Assembly: GCA_020080175.1 (NCBI GenBank)
Contig: JAGHQL010000067.1
Coordinates: 1 to 64,000 of the forward strand
Origin: Glutinoglossum americanum
Taxonomy: Eukaryota > Ascomycota > Geoglossomycetes > Geoglossales > Geoglossaceae
Length of the DNA stretch: 64,000 nt
Direction: 5' to 3'
Below are positions 1 through 11,100 of this stretch, piece by piece; within the stretch, counting starts at the first letter, position 1; every line of letters starts with the position of its first letter. The notes beneath the pieces were generated by a model that worked only from the letters and a program-made list of their open reading frames with translations, made no database searches and was not told where the DNA came from. Made by a program: the position numbers and the translations under genes.

Positions 1-340
1 TACTCCGTACGGTAGCTAGCTAATACAATTCTTCTAGACCATACGTTTAATAGTTTTTGCCCGTCCGACAAGGTGGATCTACGGCCTTGGCACCACGCTT
101 GGCTTGCAACCCCGCTTCTTGGCGATAGTCAGAAGGGAGGTTGACTTTCAGTTACTTCACTGTTTCCCTCCGCATATCTATCAACATTCATATAAAATAG
201 CTGCGACAGTTAGCTCACGAGATCTGGAGAGCCCAACAATCCGCACAATATCCCGTCTTAGGCCTATATTTCGCATTAGTCTCTGCAATTTCCCGTCCCC
301 TAACTACTCTCCCCCTGGGGCTTAACAATCACCCACTGCA
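1..340. other. 5' flank of the Hint gene, no gene recognised
   Basis: No convincing coding exon is seen here. The only open frame (from about 104) starts at TTG and has no recognisable motif. A CTTAAC branch-like sequence near 321 and a CTCAG at 350-354 could be the end of an intron feeding the following Hint exon, whose upstream exons would then lie outside the window. Confidence 0.4.
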
Positions 341-946
341 ATGGGTATCCTCAGTCACTGCCGTGTCTCCATGGCCAACGGCTCCCTTAAACCTATCTCT
401 TCCCTCACCAAGGGCGACTCTATCCTCTGCTGTCCCACACCCCCTGGTGGCACACCCGTCACGGCAGAAGTATCTTGCATCCTCGTCACACTGTGGGGAG
501 GATACCTGATGGTCCGCGCCACAGGCACAGAGCTCGAATGTGAGGAAAGACACCCTGTCAAAAACCCCACGACCGGAGAGTGGATAGGCGCGGGTCGCAT
601 CCAGCCAATCCCCAAGTGGTTCCATTCTGCCGGCCCGTTATACGGCGTTCTTCTAATTCGCGATGCGCCACTATACACTATCGTTGTAGAAGGGGTTGTC
701 GTTGCGGCGCTGGGTTGTAATACGAGAGAAGGATTAAGGCATGGAGAAAGGGAGAGCGGGTACATATCACATCCGTTCTATAATACGTATCGGGATGTGG
801 AGAGGGAAATGAAGGAGGTGCATCCTGTTGGTTTTGAGAGGGGGAGGGTGGTGGTTACAGGGATTAGGAGGAGCGGGGATGACGACGGGCGTACAGAGTC
901 TTTTACGAGAGAAGAGAGGGCGCTTCCCGATTGGGCGAAGGAATAG
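341..946 (+). CDS. Hint/Vint-domain protein, solo or 3' end of a larger gene
   Basis: The 201-residue product is almost entirely a Hint (Hedgehog/intein) fold of the fungal Vint type. It starts at a Cys (residue 7) followed by VSMANGSLKPISSLTKGD, the classic C-x-V-x-MADGS...L-x-GD block. CILVTLWGG follows, then ERHPVKNPTTGEW (equivalent to TPYHPV-x-x-G-x-W), and a C-terminal HPFYNTYRDVEREM block like the HPFFGT...V segment of Vint. In known fungal proteins this domain follows U-box and VWA domains and may self-process. Here only six residues precede the Cys if the ATG at 341 is used. An acceptor-like CTCAG ends at 354, immediately before the Cys region, so this may be a terminal exon of a longer gene or a truncated copy. 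I am fairly sure of the domain and unsure of the start. Confidence 0.7.
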   Translation: MGILSHCRVSMANGSLKPISSLTKGDSILCCPTPPGGTPVTAEVSCILVTLWGGYLMVRATGTELECEERHPVKNPTTGEWIGAGRIQPIPKWFHSAGPLYGVLLIRDAPLYTIVVEGVVVAALGCNTREGLRHGERESGYISHPFYNTYRDVEREMKEVHPVGFERGRVVVTGIRRSGDDDGRTESFTREERALPDWAKE

Positions 947-1741
947 CTTGGTCGGGGTGGTGATTCGTTAAGCAGATTAGCTAGCTTGGTCAATTTGTGC
1001 ACGAACCCCCAACTGGCCCGCAATTTTGACGAATTCATTGACCTAAGTCTCAACCTAAGCCAAAAAGCAATCACATAACGGACTCAGCCTGACACGATCT
1101 AATATCTACTGTTGAAAGCCTTGCATCCTTTCCGCTCTTTTCTGAGGCATGACCTCAGCCATGAGGTCGGGGTTATGGCTTGCTCCGCAGTGGCGTAGGC
1201 TCTTATCTGCCTAGAATATCCTACATCCTCAACCAATACTAAATGAGAGATAGTATAGGCAAGCAGTAGGGTCGGTCACGGCGCTGTTTTTCTAAATAAT
1301 AGGAGTGGCCAGAGGGTGCATAGTAGCCTTAGCCTGTATTGTCTAGCTTGCTCCAAAATAATCTAATATTGGGCGACTCCCGTGGCAAAATTTATAATTC
1401 TGGAATAGGCCATCACATCTCGGAAACCACAGAAAGGAAAATAATTACTCTTGCCCTGCGAGCTCATAAGAAACTACCGGGAAGAATGGTTCTTATTTCG
1501 GGGAGCCTTTTGGGCTCCGTTTCATTGTGGTCGATGTCACGTGACGAGAGCCTTTGTTTCGTCGGTATGAGTCACTTTCTATCCTTTAGAGTTACCGGTA
1601 ATGCTTTTGATTTTAACAATTTTCTGGCTTGAAATTGGGTTGATGATCAAGGCGCCGATTTCGATTCGGCAAATTTAGCGAGCGAAGCTGTCACGCCCTA
1701 ATCATCGATCTGGCCGAGGCTGACTCTTGGCGTATCGATAT
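947..1741 (+). other. intergenic region and probable promoter of the homeodomain gene
   Basis: No coding frame stands out; the 97-codon open frame at 1339-1632 begins at TTG and has no motif. The stretch holds a small hairpin (GGAGCC-loop-GGCTCC near 1502-1518) and a 10-bp palindrome at 1536-1545. Confidence 0.4.
1536..1545. promoter_or_regulatory. GTCACGTGAC palindrome (E-box, bHLH-type site)
   Basis: The perfect 10-bp palindrome GTCACGTGAC lies about 200 bp upstream of the likely ATG of the homeodomain gene. TCACGTGA is the known target of fungal bHLH factors such as Cbf1-type proteins. Function here is inferred only from sequence and position. Confidence 0.4.
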
Positions 1742-4065
1742 ATGCCCACCTCCCGCCCCTCAGTAGTAAAACGTTATCCTAACATTATCCGGATATCTGA
1801 GAAGAAGCAGCCAGCTCCCCTCATGGCGGGCTCTCCATCTACTGATTACTATTTCTGCGACCTTGATGGGGTTGGTTGGTCATTTCCCTTTCTGAACCCC
1901 GAGGAGGACCTCGGGGCTGGACTGCACGATGCAGGATTCACACGTGCCGGATTGTTTGCAGCTGATCAGATACCCGATTGGGAGGACCTGCTGAACCTTG
2001 ATGAGGATCAGTCAAGCCCTGTATGTACCGTTATCTAACGCCCATGGAAATTAATGCAGGCTGATGCTTGGCATAGTTACCCTCCGTTGAGGTTCCCGGT
2101 CCGGTTTCTACCCAAGACACTATGCCCCAGATTGTAGGCTACCGGCACCACGGAAAGGAGATCCCCTCGCGAGCAGACCTAGGCCAGGGATGTGAGGTTG
2201 GATTGAGCGGCTCTCGAGGTGGCATTGTACGGTCAACACCCCCGCTTGCCCCACCGCGCAAACGGAAAATTGCTACTATCCAGGATGGAATCTCTGGAGG
2301 AACTGGTAGTGGTCAGGATTCCGGTGAGGGCAGCAACGGCGTCAGCGAAAGCAAAAAGCGGATATCGAAGAAAGCAAAAACAACGCTGATGTCGTGGCTC
2401 GAGGAAAATCGACAGGACCCTTATCCGGACAAGAGGGAGATCGAGAAGTTGTCTGCCTTGGCTGGTCTGGAATTGGCTAAGGTTAAAAATTGGCTTAATA
2501 ATGCTCGACAGAGACACCTCCCGAAACTAATATCAGCAGCATCGAATGACTCGGAAGGGGTTAAGTTCACTCGCAGTCGGAATCCGAATCTCGGTGATGG
2601 CTCCCACCAGGTTAGATTATCACCTGTCCCGGTTTTTCCTGAACTTGGGATAGCACAAGACCAAACTCACCACAATATGGACTTGCGATATCGGCAGCTC
2701 TCCCCTCCGATGGAGCGGTTCTTGTCTAGTCCCCCAGAGAGCGAGGCCGCCCTTCTATCGGCTATTAAAGCTACGGCCATAGGGACCGAATTCCAGTTCA
2801 CACAGGCGACCCGGATGAACCCAACCGAAGAGAGCCAGATCGACACCAACTATGATAGTATCTCTGTGTCTGGCAGCACGGAGTCAGCGGCTAGTAACAT
2901 TAGTTACTCTTCGCAATCTTCCCAATATCCACGCAAAGGCCGAAAGCTGGCTCACACCAAAACCGCTCGCCACCGCCCGCTCGAAAAAAGATTTCAATGT
3001 ACCTTCTGTGGCGTGGGTTTCCTAACTAGTTATGACTGGAGGAGGCACGAAGAGTCTCAGCATTTTCCCCAGCAAGAATGGATTTGCATGTGGGATGGTC
3101 CTCGAGTGCGGGAGGATGAGCAGTTGGTCTGTGTGTTTTGCGGCACTGCGGATACGTCCGACTACCATATGGCATCTGCCCACAATGCACTAGACTGCTA
3201 CCACAAGGAAATACCAGAACGAACGTTTACCAGAAAGGACCACCTAATACAACACGTTCGGCAGGTGCATAAGGCTAAAGGGGAGTCTCCCCATATGCGA
3301 GGCTGGTCTAGGCCTATTCGCTATGACTGTAGCTGGGCCTGCGGGTTCTGTGAGATGCGGTTTGGGGATTGGCAGGCTAGAGTTCGTCACATCGATAAAC
3401 ACTTTGCTGAAAAGCACAAAGTGGAATCTAGCACAAGGCAATTTCTGCGCGCCGCAGAGAGGGGGGACGTTGACCGGGTAAGGCAGCTGCTTAACCGACC
3501 TGAAGTTGACCAAAACTGCTATGGATTTGCGAGATTGCTCAACAACCGGATACCCCTGTCATTAGCAGCGATGAATGGACACGAGGTGGTGGTAGGGCTA
3601 TTGCTGGCTCGAGAAGACGCGAGGCCGAACTCCGAGGATATATTTGGTAATAACTCTCTGTTCTTGGCTGCGATGAGCGGGCATGAGGCGGTGGTTCGGC
3701 TGTTGCTGGCGCGAGATGACGTTAAGCCGAACTCCAAGAACAAGTTGGGTCAGACACCCCTATTAATTGCTTCGAAGAATGGGCATGAGGCAGTGGTCCG
3801 GCTGCTGCTAGCTAGGGATGACATTGAACCTAACTTGGGGGACGGGTTAGGGAACAGCCCCCTATTGCTAGCTTTCAAGAACGGGCACCAGGCCGTGGCT
3901 CAACTGCTATTGGCACGAGAGGATGTTACACTAAACCCTTGCAATGATAGTCTTGAGACACCCTGGTCACCGGCTATGGAGGACTGGCACGAGGTTATCC
4001 GGCTACTATTAGCCCGAGAGGATCTCATCACTTCCCAGTTATGTTATCGTTTTGCAAGAAGCTAA
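1742..4065 (+). CDS. homeodomain-C2H2 zinc finger-ankyrin transcription factor
   Basis: Two exons, 1742..2020 and 2077..4065, joined over a 56-nt GTATGT...CATAG intron, give about 755 residues. A second in-frame ATG at 1823 is an alternative start. The acidic N terminus contains IPDWEDLLNLDEDQ, a motif common at the start of fungal homeobox/C2H2 factors. A TALE/KN-like homeodomain lies at about 189-243; its third helix reads KVKNWLNNARQRH. C2H2 fingers follow near 400 (FQCTFCGVGF...RRHEESQH) and near 520 (CGFCEMRFGDW...HIDKHF). About six ankyrin repeats fill the last 200 residues. The central repeats share a phrase like HEAVVRLLLARDD and look recently duplicated. Presumed nuclear, DNA-binding; targets are unknown. 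The ankyrin tail is the unusual part. Confidence 0.85.
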
Positions 4066-5249
4066 GCTTAAGTTAGAACGGCTGATATACGTAGATTAAT
4101 TATGCCAAATACATTCCTGTTATCGTTGCGGATCCTCTCAAATACGCTATGGTTCAATAGAGGTCCTTGGGAGTGAACCGGTAGTTATGCTTATGGGAGT
4201 CCCTCCCGAAAATATCACAATATGGTGATCTTTGAGATGCTAGTAATCATAGGGCCCTCCCTCTGTGTAACGTGCGATGTTTTGGGTGTTAACTTATGTG
4301 GTTTTCTAGTGAGTAAATAGAATAAGGAAGCCATAGTATTCGAGTAGTTTCCCCAATTCACCATGTGCATCTTTTATTGCGAAGTCTGTGGTGCTAATCT
4401 AACGGATTGTATTGTTGGTAAGAGAGTGTTGGTAACGTAGGTCGCTAGGATATGGAACAACTTTGGCGTTCTACGCTGCTTTCGGGATCTGACCACAATA
4501 CAAGGGCTCAGGTTATTTTTCCCTAACTTAGTTAGGCTTTGTTCCAACTCTGCTTGTGTCTCTACACTCTTTTGCCTCGCATGGTGGTTGACAGCATCTA
4601 ATTCGTTTAGGCGCCCTGCTGTTCCTAATTGGATAGCGAATAAACCATAATATTATCTTGTGGTAATACAGAACCCCAGACCGACCCTCAAACTCAAAGA
4701 TACGACGCTAGGCAGACCGGAAGCACTGGGGGTACCCTTGCTATTAGCTGTTGGTTCACGGTAATGACTCCGGGTTTAGGGGAGAAGCAGAAACGCTCCA
4801 CAGAGTCTTATAGCGAGTTACCCGCAAGAGGTGAGCCCGAGATGTTGAATCATGGGGTCACCACTTGAAAGGCTTCATGAGAAATAGAGAACTAAGTAAC
4901 AGAGCTGCCAGGAGCTCAAGCCAAAACCAAAAAGAGAGCAACGCGTGAACGCTGTGGCTGTCAATATCTAGTCAGACTTCTAGTCTTTAACGCCTACCAC
5001 CTCTAGATCCCACCCCAAAAGAGAAAAGGCAACAATGAGGTCTAACCCTGCGATTAGGGCCATAGTGCGGCAACAAAAGAATAAAACCACCAACGACAAT
5101 GGGTAGAAACAATAGCCCTCTAAGTATCTAGGGAGTAATTAAACGAGCGGGAGACCCGGGCCAGATTCCCCCGCGGGGCGGGGAAATGACACCGGTGAGG
5201 CCCTAGGAGGGGGTGAGGCCCCTGGTGGGCGAGGGATTTCCTCGTGTGT
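4066..5249. other. intergenic, nothing recognised
   Basis: About 1.2 kb between two convergent genes. Open frames are short and no family motif is visible. It should contain the 3' UTRs of both neighbours. Confidence 0.4.
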
Positions 5250-5594
5250 TTAACAGGGTTTACAATAGGCGCACTTTGTGTGCCCACAGCTAGGGATAAC
5301 ACACCTCCCGCAGCAAAGCTCCGGGTTGTTGATATTCTCGCAGAAGCAACACTGCCACCAACCTGCGTCCATATCTGTCGGAGCGCTCGGGACATCGTCA
5401 GAGAGCGGGTGTAGGCGTGCGTCCCTAGAGCCTATATTCGGGCCTGTTGGGATGGTGGAAATTTCGTGGGTTGCGTTGTAATGGGACTGGGTGTGTTCGT
5501 CTCCATCGTGCACCTCGATTTCATTCGGATCGTCGGAATGCTCGTCGGCCCAGCTAGACTCACGTCTTTGGCGTCTGTTTTGAGAGGAAGGCAT
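5250..5594 (-). CDS. small Cys-rich zinc-binding protein (RanBP2/zinc-ribbon-like C terminus)
   Basis: A single exon from ATG at 5594 gives 114 residues. The N-terminal two thirds are polar and probably disordered (SSWADEHSDDPNEIEVHDGD). The C terminus is a compact metal-binding motif starting at about residue 78: GWWQCCFCENINNPELC, then CGRC, PSCGHTKC and CKPC. The paired C-x2-C knuckles after WW resemble RanBP2-type or rubredoxin-like fingers found in many short fungal hypothetical proteins. Such domains usually bind protein or RNA; no function can be assigned here. No intron is needed, and the ORF ends right after the last Cys pair. Confidence 0.65.
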   Translation of the reverse strand: MPSSQNRRQRRESSWADEHSDDPNEIEVHDGDEHTQSHYNATHEISTIPTGPNIGSRDARLHPLSDDVPSAPTDMDAGWWQCCFCENINNPELCCGRCVIPSCGHTKCAYCKPC

Positions 5595-8127
5595 TTTGCT
5601 GCAGGAGTTAGTCCCGGGATGCCATGGGGAGGGTGTGATTTCGATAGGTTACCTCATAATGTTCGATCTTGGGGAGAGTGCCTAGCGTTAACTACACGAA
5701 AGAGTGTTGTGTTGGAAGCTAATGGCTTGTTGGGGTTTTTCAATTAGGATAGGCGATTGAGAGGGATGGCTATCGAGCTTGCCTCTTAAAAAATGGTTGT
5801 TTCGTTCTGACTTTATACTCGGAATACCCTTTACTTTATTTTCCACTAAGCTACACATTAGCTATCCTCGGCGTTCAAGCGCTGGGCGAACCCCATCACA
5901 AAGCATGGCCATCACTCAAGGCTACGCTTTCTACTTTCAATCTCCCGAACGAGCATCGCCTGTTCTTGACGATGCAAAGGACATAAGGTGAGGCGGGCAA
6001 GCATCTTCTCACCGTTTCGCGTGCAGGTTTGTAAACTGACTGGCTGAGCTAGATGGAGCGGTGTGTTAAAGTCTGGATATGGGATGGCCATGGCATGAGC
6101 TGGAGGAGCTAAGAATTTAGGGTGTGGTCCCATGAGGATGGCTGAAACACAGGGCTGGCTGGTGCTTCGAAGAACTGAAAACGAGATTCGAGAAAAGAAA
6201 TTTCACTGCTAGTAGTGATGCCGACTGAGATGAGCTGTATGGACCACCTACATCCCACAAACTATACGGCAAAGGGTAGTGTGACCGCAGCAGCTCAACC
6301 GCTGAAACCGTCACGATTGACCAAATAAATCTTGTCAGGGCAACTCAGACGTTGGAACAGTGTAAAAAAGCATAAGGGAACGTCTCGTCGGGGGCGCGCA
6401 GTAGCTGCATTACCGACGAAGCACGGTCCAGCCCGGTTAGACTGAGATAATCTACTGACCGCCGTAAGTTAGGTGTAAGCCTTGTTCCTATAACTTAGCG
6501 GCTCAATAGAGTACCTAGACGAAAGCATACAGCTAAGGCTGTAGCCAGGCAGGTGAATATCAGCTGGGATCGTTAGACTACCTTATTCTAACTAGCTAAT
6601 TTAGCCCCTTATTGCCCAAAAGCTAGAGGCAGAGCTTCGCTGCCAATCCGACAAGTTAGCGTCGAGAGTAGCAAAGGACAAGATCCGGCTAGGCGGGGGG
6701 AGGTGGCCGTAAGCCGCGCATTGTTCCAGGGCGACATGTTGTTTAGTAAATAGTGAAAAACCTTTTAGGCTCCTGTATGTGGTTTAGTCCCAGATGCTGT
6801 TTCCGTGGAAGGGGCAGGCCAGGCCCGAGCTGGTCACGGTGGATCTAGCTACGCGCAGTAGGGTATTGTAGAATTATGCATTAGGCTGGTAGCTTTTCTT
6901 CTCTGTCGCCCGCCTTACAAGCAGGCGACGGCCTAAGCAACTTTAGTCTACCTAGTGTTGGGAGCCCGGCTTGGAGCGGATAGTTAACTTGCGGCTCAAC
7001 CACGTGAGGGTTGACTTGGCGGAAGTACTCGGACGGTTGCGGGTGTTTTCGCGATTTACGGAGTTCTCCGTAGATGTGAAGAGGACTCGGCGAACTACAG
7101 TCTAGTTTGCCCCACACAGTAGTGTAAGGCTATCGTGGGTTGCTCCGCAGGCGTCCTGCACTTTCGAATCCGCGGCATGAATGTAATAAGGCGGTATGCT
7201 TCATCTCCGGATGCTGCGGCGCTATCCCATGAGTGATCAGCAGACCGGAGTTGAGCGGTTCAAAATCCACCGCGCGCGTATCCTCGTAACCTCCATCTAG
7301 CGCCCTTCTAAGGCGAAGGACTTAACTATCGCATGCACTGTCCTAGTCTGTAAATTAGCGGTATTGCGAGAACTATTTGGCTCAAACCCCATTGCCGCAC
7401 TTCCGCGTTAGTCGACCAGTATGCCCCGTGTTGCCCTGCTATGCGTGTAACCCTATCGACGCTAGGTTGCCGGGCGAACGTGACTTACGCCTTGTAGCTC
7501 TTCCAACTTGCTACGCGCGGGTAACGAGGTAATTATGGTTGCCTAACTATTTTACATCTGAATGCCTGGCCGCAGTCGCACCAGCATCCGAACTCCGAGC
7601 CGGTAAGTCAAAAAGTCTAGAAAGCGAATAATCTTATTACCCAATGCATGGGGATTCACTAAGACACTTACTAGGATAAGCTAGAGTAGGTATCCCCCGA
7701 GTCTATGATTGGCGGCAGGATGCGTCCGGGAAATACGCTCCCCAAGACAACAGGGAGAACTGTCTGCAGCTCTGGATGGCTGAGTGTTTAGTTCGGAAAA
7801 TAGGCCGAAAGTTAGGCTAGCTAACGTAGCTACCGTGTTTGATCTAGCCATTTGCCGGACAGAATATCTATATTCCGCTGTCTATGCGTACCTGGGAAGA
7901 CGCCCTACGCAGGACCAGGGTCCAAGGAAAGAGTATCCATATACGGGCCACGGCGATAGGGCGCTGTAGCTAATGCTAGACCGATTTCACACTCGTGTAG
8001 GAGGAGCAGCGGCTGGGATTGTGCATTAACCAACTAAATAGGAGATACCACCGCGGCATCAGTATGACCGTCCAACAAGCTACCCATCTTTTTCCTCCAC
8101 GTCCTCTAGTTCCCCACCATGGCTACT
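5595..8127. other. gene-free 2.5 kb, probably decayed repeats
   Basis: No gene is supported. From about 6,380 to 8,040 the sequence is rich in CTAG/TAGC words and in-frame stops on both strands, as expected of old, mutated repeat DNA. I could not assign it to a family. The small open frames at 6881-7117 (minus) and 7784-7969 (plus) have no recognisable motif. Confidence 0.35.
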
Positions 8128-11100
8128 CTACGGCGAGCGATTTCGTGGTATGTAGGACGCGTGAAAACCCCTCACTTTAGAGAAAAAGTAGAAAACGAAA
8201 ACTAGCAAGACATTGAACAAGATATATGCTACCAAAAATCCGAAGTTCCTCCATCGATCCTGCCATCGCATATCTATAGTCGAGAGATACTGGTCTCCAG
8301 TGCTGAATCGACAATACTCGCAGCTGCTGGTGGCTTTCGGGTTGAGGATCTTGCCATTCATCATCTTGACGAAGGCGCCCGCGTAGTCACCACAAGACCG
8401 ATTTTCCGGGGGTGGAAAGGTATTGATTTCCGCCGGAGCACATGAAATTTCGACGCCATGGAGAGCAGTGCTCAAAAGGCCAGATATGAGCCACGTGAAA
8501 GGCGAGAGGTAATACATCCAGTGCCAAAAGCCGACCAGGGCCTTGAGGGGCTGAAGTACTCCATTGAACATAACAACGAAAGCGGCAAAGAGTGTTGTGA
8601 GAGTTGCGGCGGTTTGTTCATTCGGTGCAAGGGCTGCGATCGATTGGCCAAAAGTAGACCACCACATCTGGAAGAGCATTACCATGAGCCACGTGTACGC
8701 GCCACGAGATGCTCTATCTGAGTAGTCGCGCCAGGTTCCGACGGCGAAAAACCAGGGAAAGAAGAACAGTGTGCCGCAGAAGATATTGTAAGGGATTTCA
8801 ACGATGATGTTAGAGAGTACGAATGTGGACCAGTGATACGCCTTGGATGGCTTCTCACGAACCAGATAGAGGGCGGAGAGCGCAGCCCAACGGGGTTGAA
8901 GCTGATTCATGAGCGGTATGGCCAAGATAACCGCCATGAAAATCGCAAATAACTACAACCGGTCAGCAGGGTTGACGCAATAAAAGGCGTATCACACTGA
9001 CCTTGTTCTGCAATCCCTGTACTGAGTTTGGTTCCTTGTAGAAGGTAAACCCTAGGAATAATCCAGCCATCACATTGAGAAAGACTTTGCTCATAATATA
9101 GCGTGGACTCCGCCAGTAATGCTGGAATACCCTAGCCTGGACGGCTCGGTATTGAGTGAACCAAGTTGCGGCGAAATCACCCTCAGGCAAAACCTCACCA
9201 CCAGTACCTACAGGCTTGGGAGACCCCACGTTGAGGGCCCGAACCTCCGAAACCAGCGATTCCTGCTCTGGGCTCCGCATCCAAACATCATGCCACTCGT
9301 GGGCAGTCCGTGCCGTTGCTCCAGCACCAATCACATCGAGGATATACTCTGCAGGATTCGCATTGGCGGGACATTTGAACGCTCCATTCCTCTCAAAATA
9401 TGCAATGACATCACGAGAATTCTCCCCCACGTCGCCGAAATACACTGTTTTCCCGCCCATCTGTAGGAGAAGGAGACGGTCGAATTGCTCAAAAAGCATG
9501 GACGATGGCTGATGGATTGTGCATAGGATCGCCTGGCCCGCGTTTGCGAGCTTCCGTAGGAATTTAATGACGGACCAAGCGGATTCTATCCACAAATTAG
9601 ATTTCGACGATACCGGGGTATCCGGGGAAAACTCACGAGAATCGAGGCCACTAGTAGGCTCATCCAGGAACAGTAACAGCGCAGGTTTTGCGACTAATTC
9701 CACTCCGATAGTGGTTCGTTTCCTCTGTTCGACATTGAGCCCATTTCCTGGCGATCCTATGACAGCCTCCGCATAATCCTCCATCTCAAGCATTTCAATC
9801 ACCCTTTCAACATACTCATACTTTTCCTGCAGTGGTGTCTCGCGTGGCTGCCTCATTTTTGCCGAAAATCGTAGTGCCTCGCGGACGGTCGATTCCGCGA
9901 GATGCAGGTCCTGCTGTTGAACGTAACCTGTGCGGCGTTGAAAGGACCGACCAGGAGGCACCCCGTTTACGAGCGCGTCCCCGTACACGACACCCATATT
10001 AATGCGTTCTGCAAGGACGTTAAGTAACGTGGTCTTTCCCGCGCCTGATTCACCCATCAAAGCGGTGAGTGTCCCAGGCTTGACGTAGCCCGTGACGTTG
10101 CTGAGGAGTCTTCGAGATGAACCATCCGATAACGAGATATCATATGATATATCCTCCCATGCAAAAATATCCTTACTCTTCACCAGCCCACGGACCGCCG
10201 AAAGTTCCGTGGTCTTGCCTAACACATCGCCGCCGCCCCTCTCAAGGTCACCCACCGCTTCTCCGGCCTCTAGTGCTCTTCGAACATCTACGGGCGCATG
10301 CCCCTTGCGGAATATCAAAAATTCGCCCTTACCAGGTGCTGGTTGAATGAACTCGGTTGCTAGCGCATAAGTCACCACAAAAAACCCAACGAAAGCAATG
10401 ACGATCCCAAAGTTCCTCCAGAGATGGGAGTGGTAGTACTCAAAGGAAGCCGCTAGATAGTCATCCCCTGTTACAAACCGCTGTCCTGGTTTGGCTCCGG
10501 TGACTGGACAGACCTGCTGTGTGATAACAGCATTTTGATATCCCGGCCCTGACGGTATCAAGTTCGAGCAGGGAGCATTAGCCTTATGGAATTCGTTGGC
10601 CATGAGGGCTTCGAAAGAATACGAAACCGGATTAACGTAATTGATCCAGCGAAACCACGGGTGCATGCTTGGCACTGGAATGATGTAACCGGCATAGATC
10701 GCCATGGCTAGTACACAGACACCAGCTATCCCCATCGCAATCTCGACTGTCTTCGTCGCCATCCCAATGGTCCTGAATAGCCCGCTAACTGCGAGCGAGG
10801 TAATATAGGTGAACAAGAGGAAAATAAAGAAAGCACCGGCGTCCCTTCTTAGACCCGCCATGAAATATACAATAATGTCAAAGATTGCTATCTTGAGGAG
10901 CTTGAAAGGCCAATCGACAAACATGCTGGAAAGCGCATCGGTGAAGGGGTGGTACATGGCAAATGACTTCTGCCTTTGCACGATGGGGCGTTGTGCGTAT
11001 TGGGTTCCGATCTCTACCAGGTTCTGGAGCGCGTTGAAAAGAATGGAGAAGAAAAGAACACCGCCTTTGGAGAAGAAACCACTCGTGGAGGCTGTGGTGT

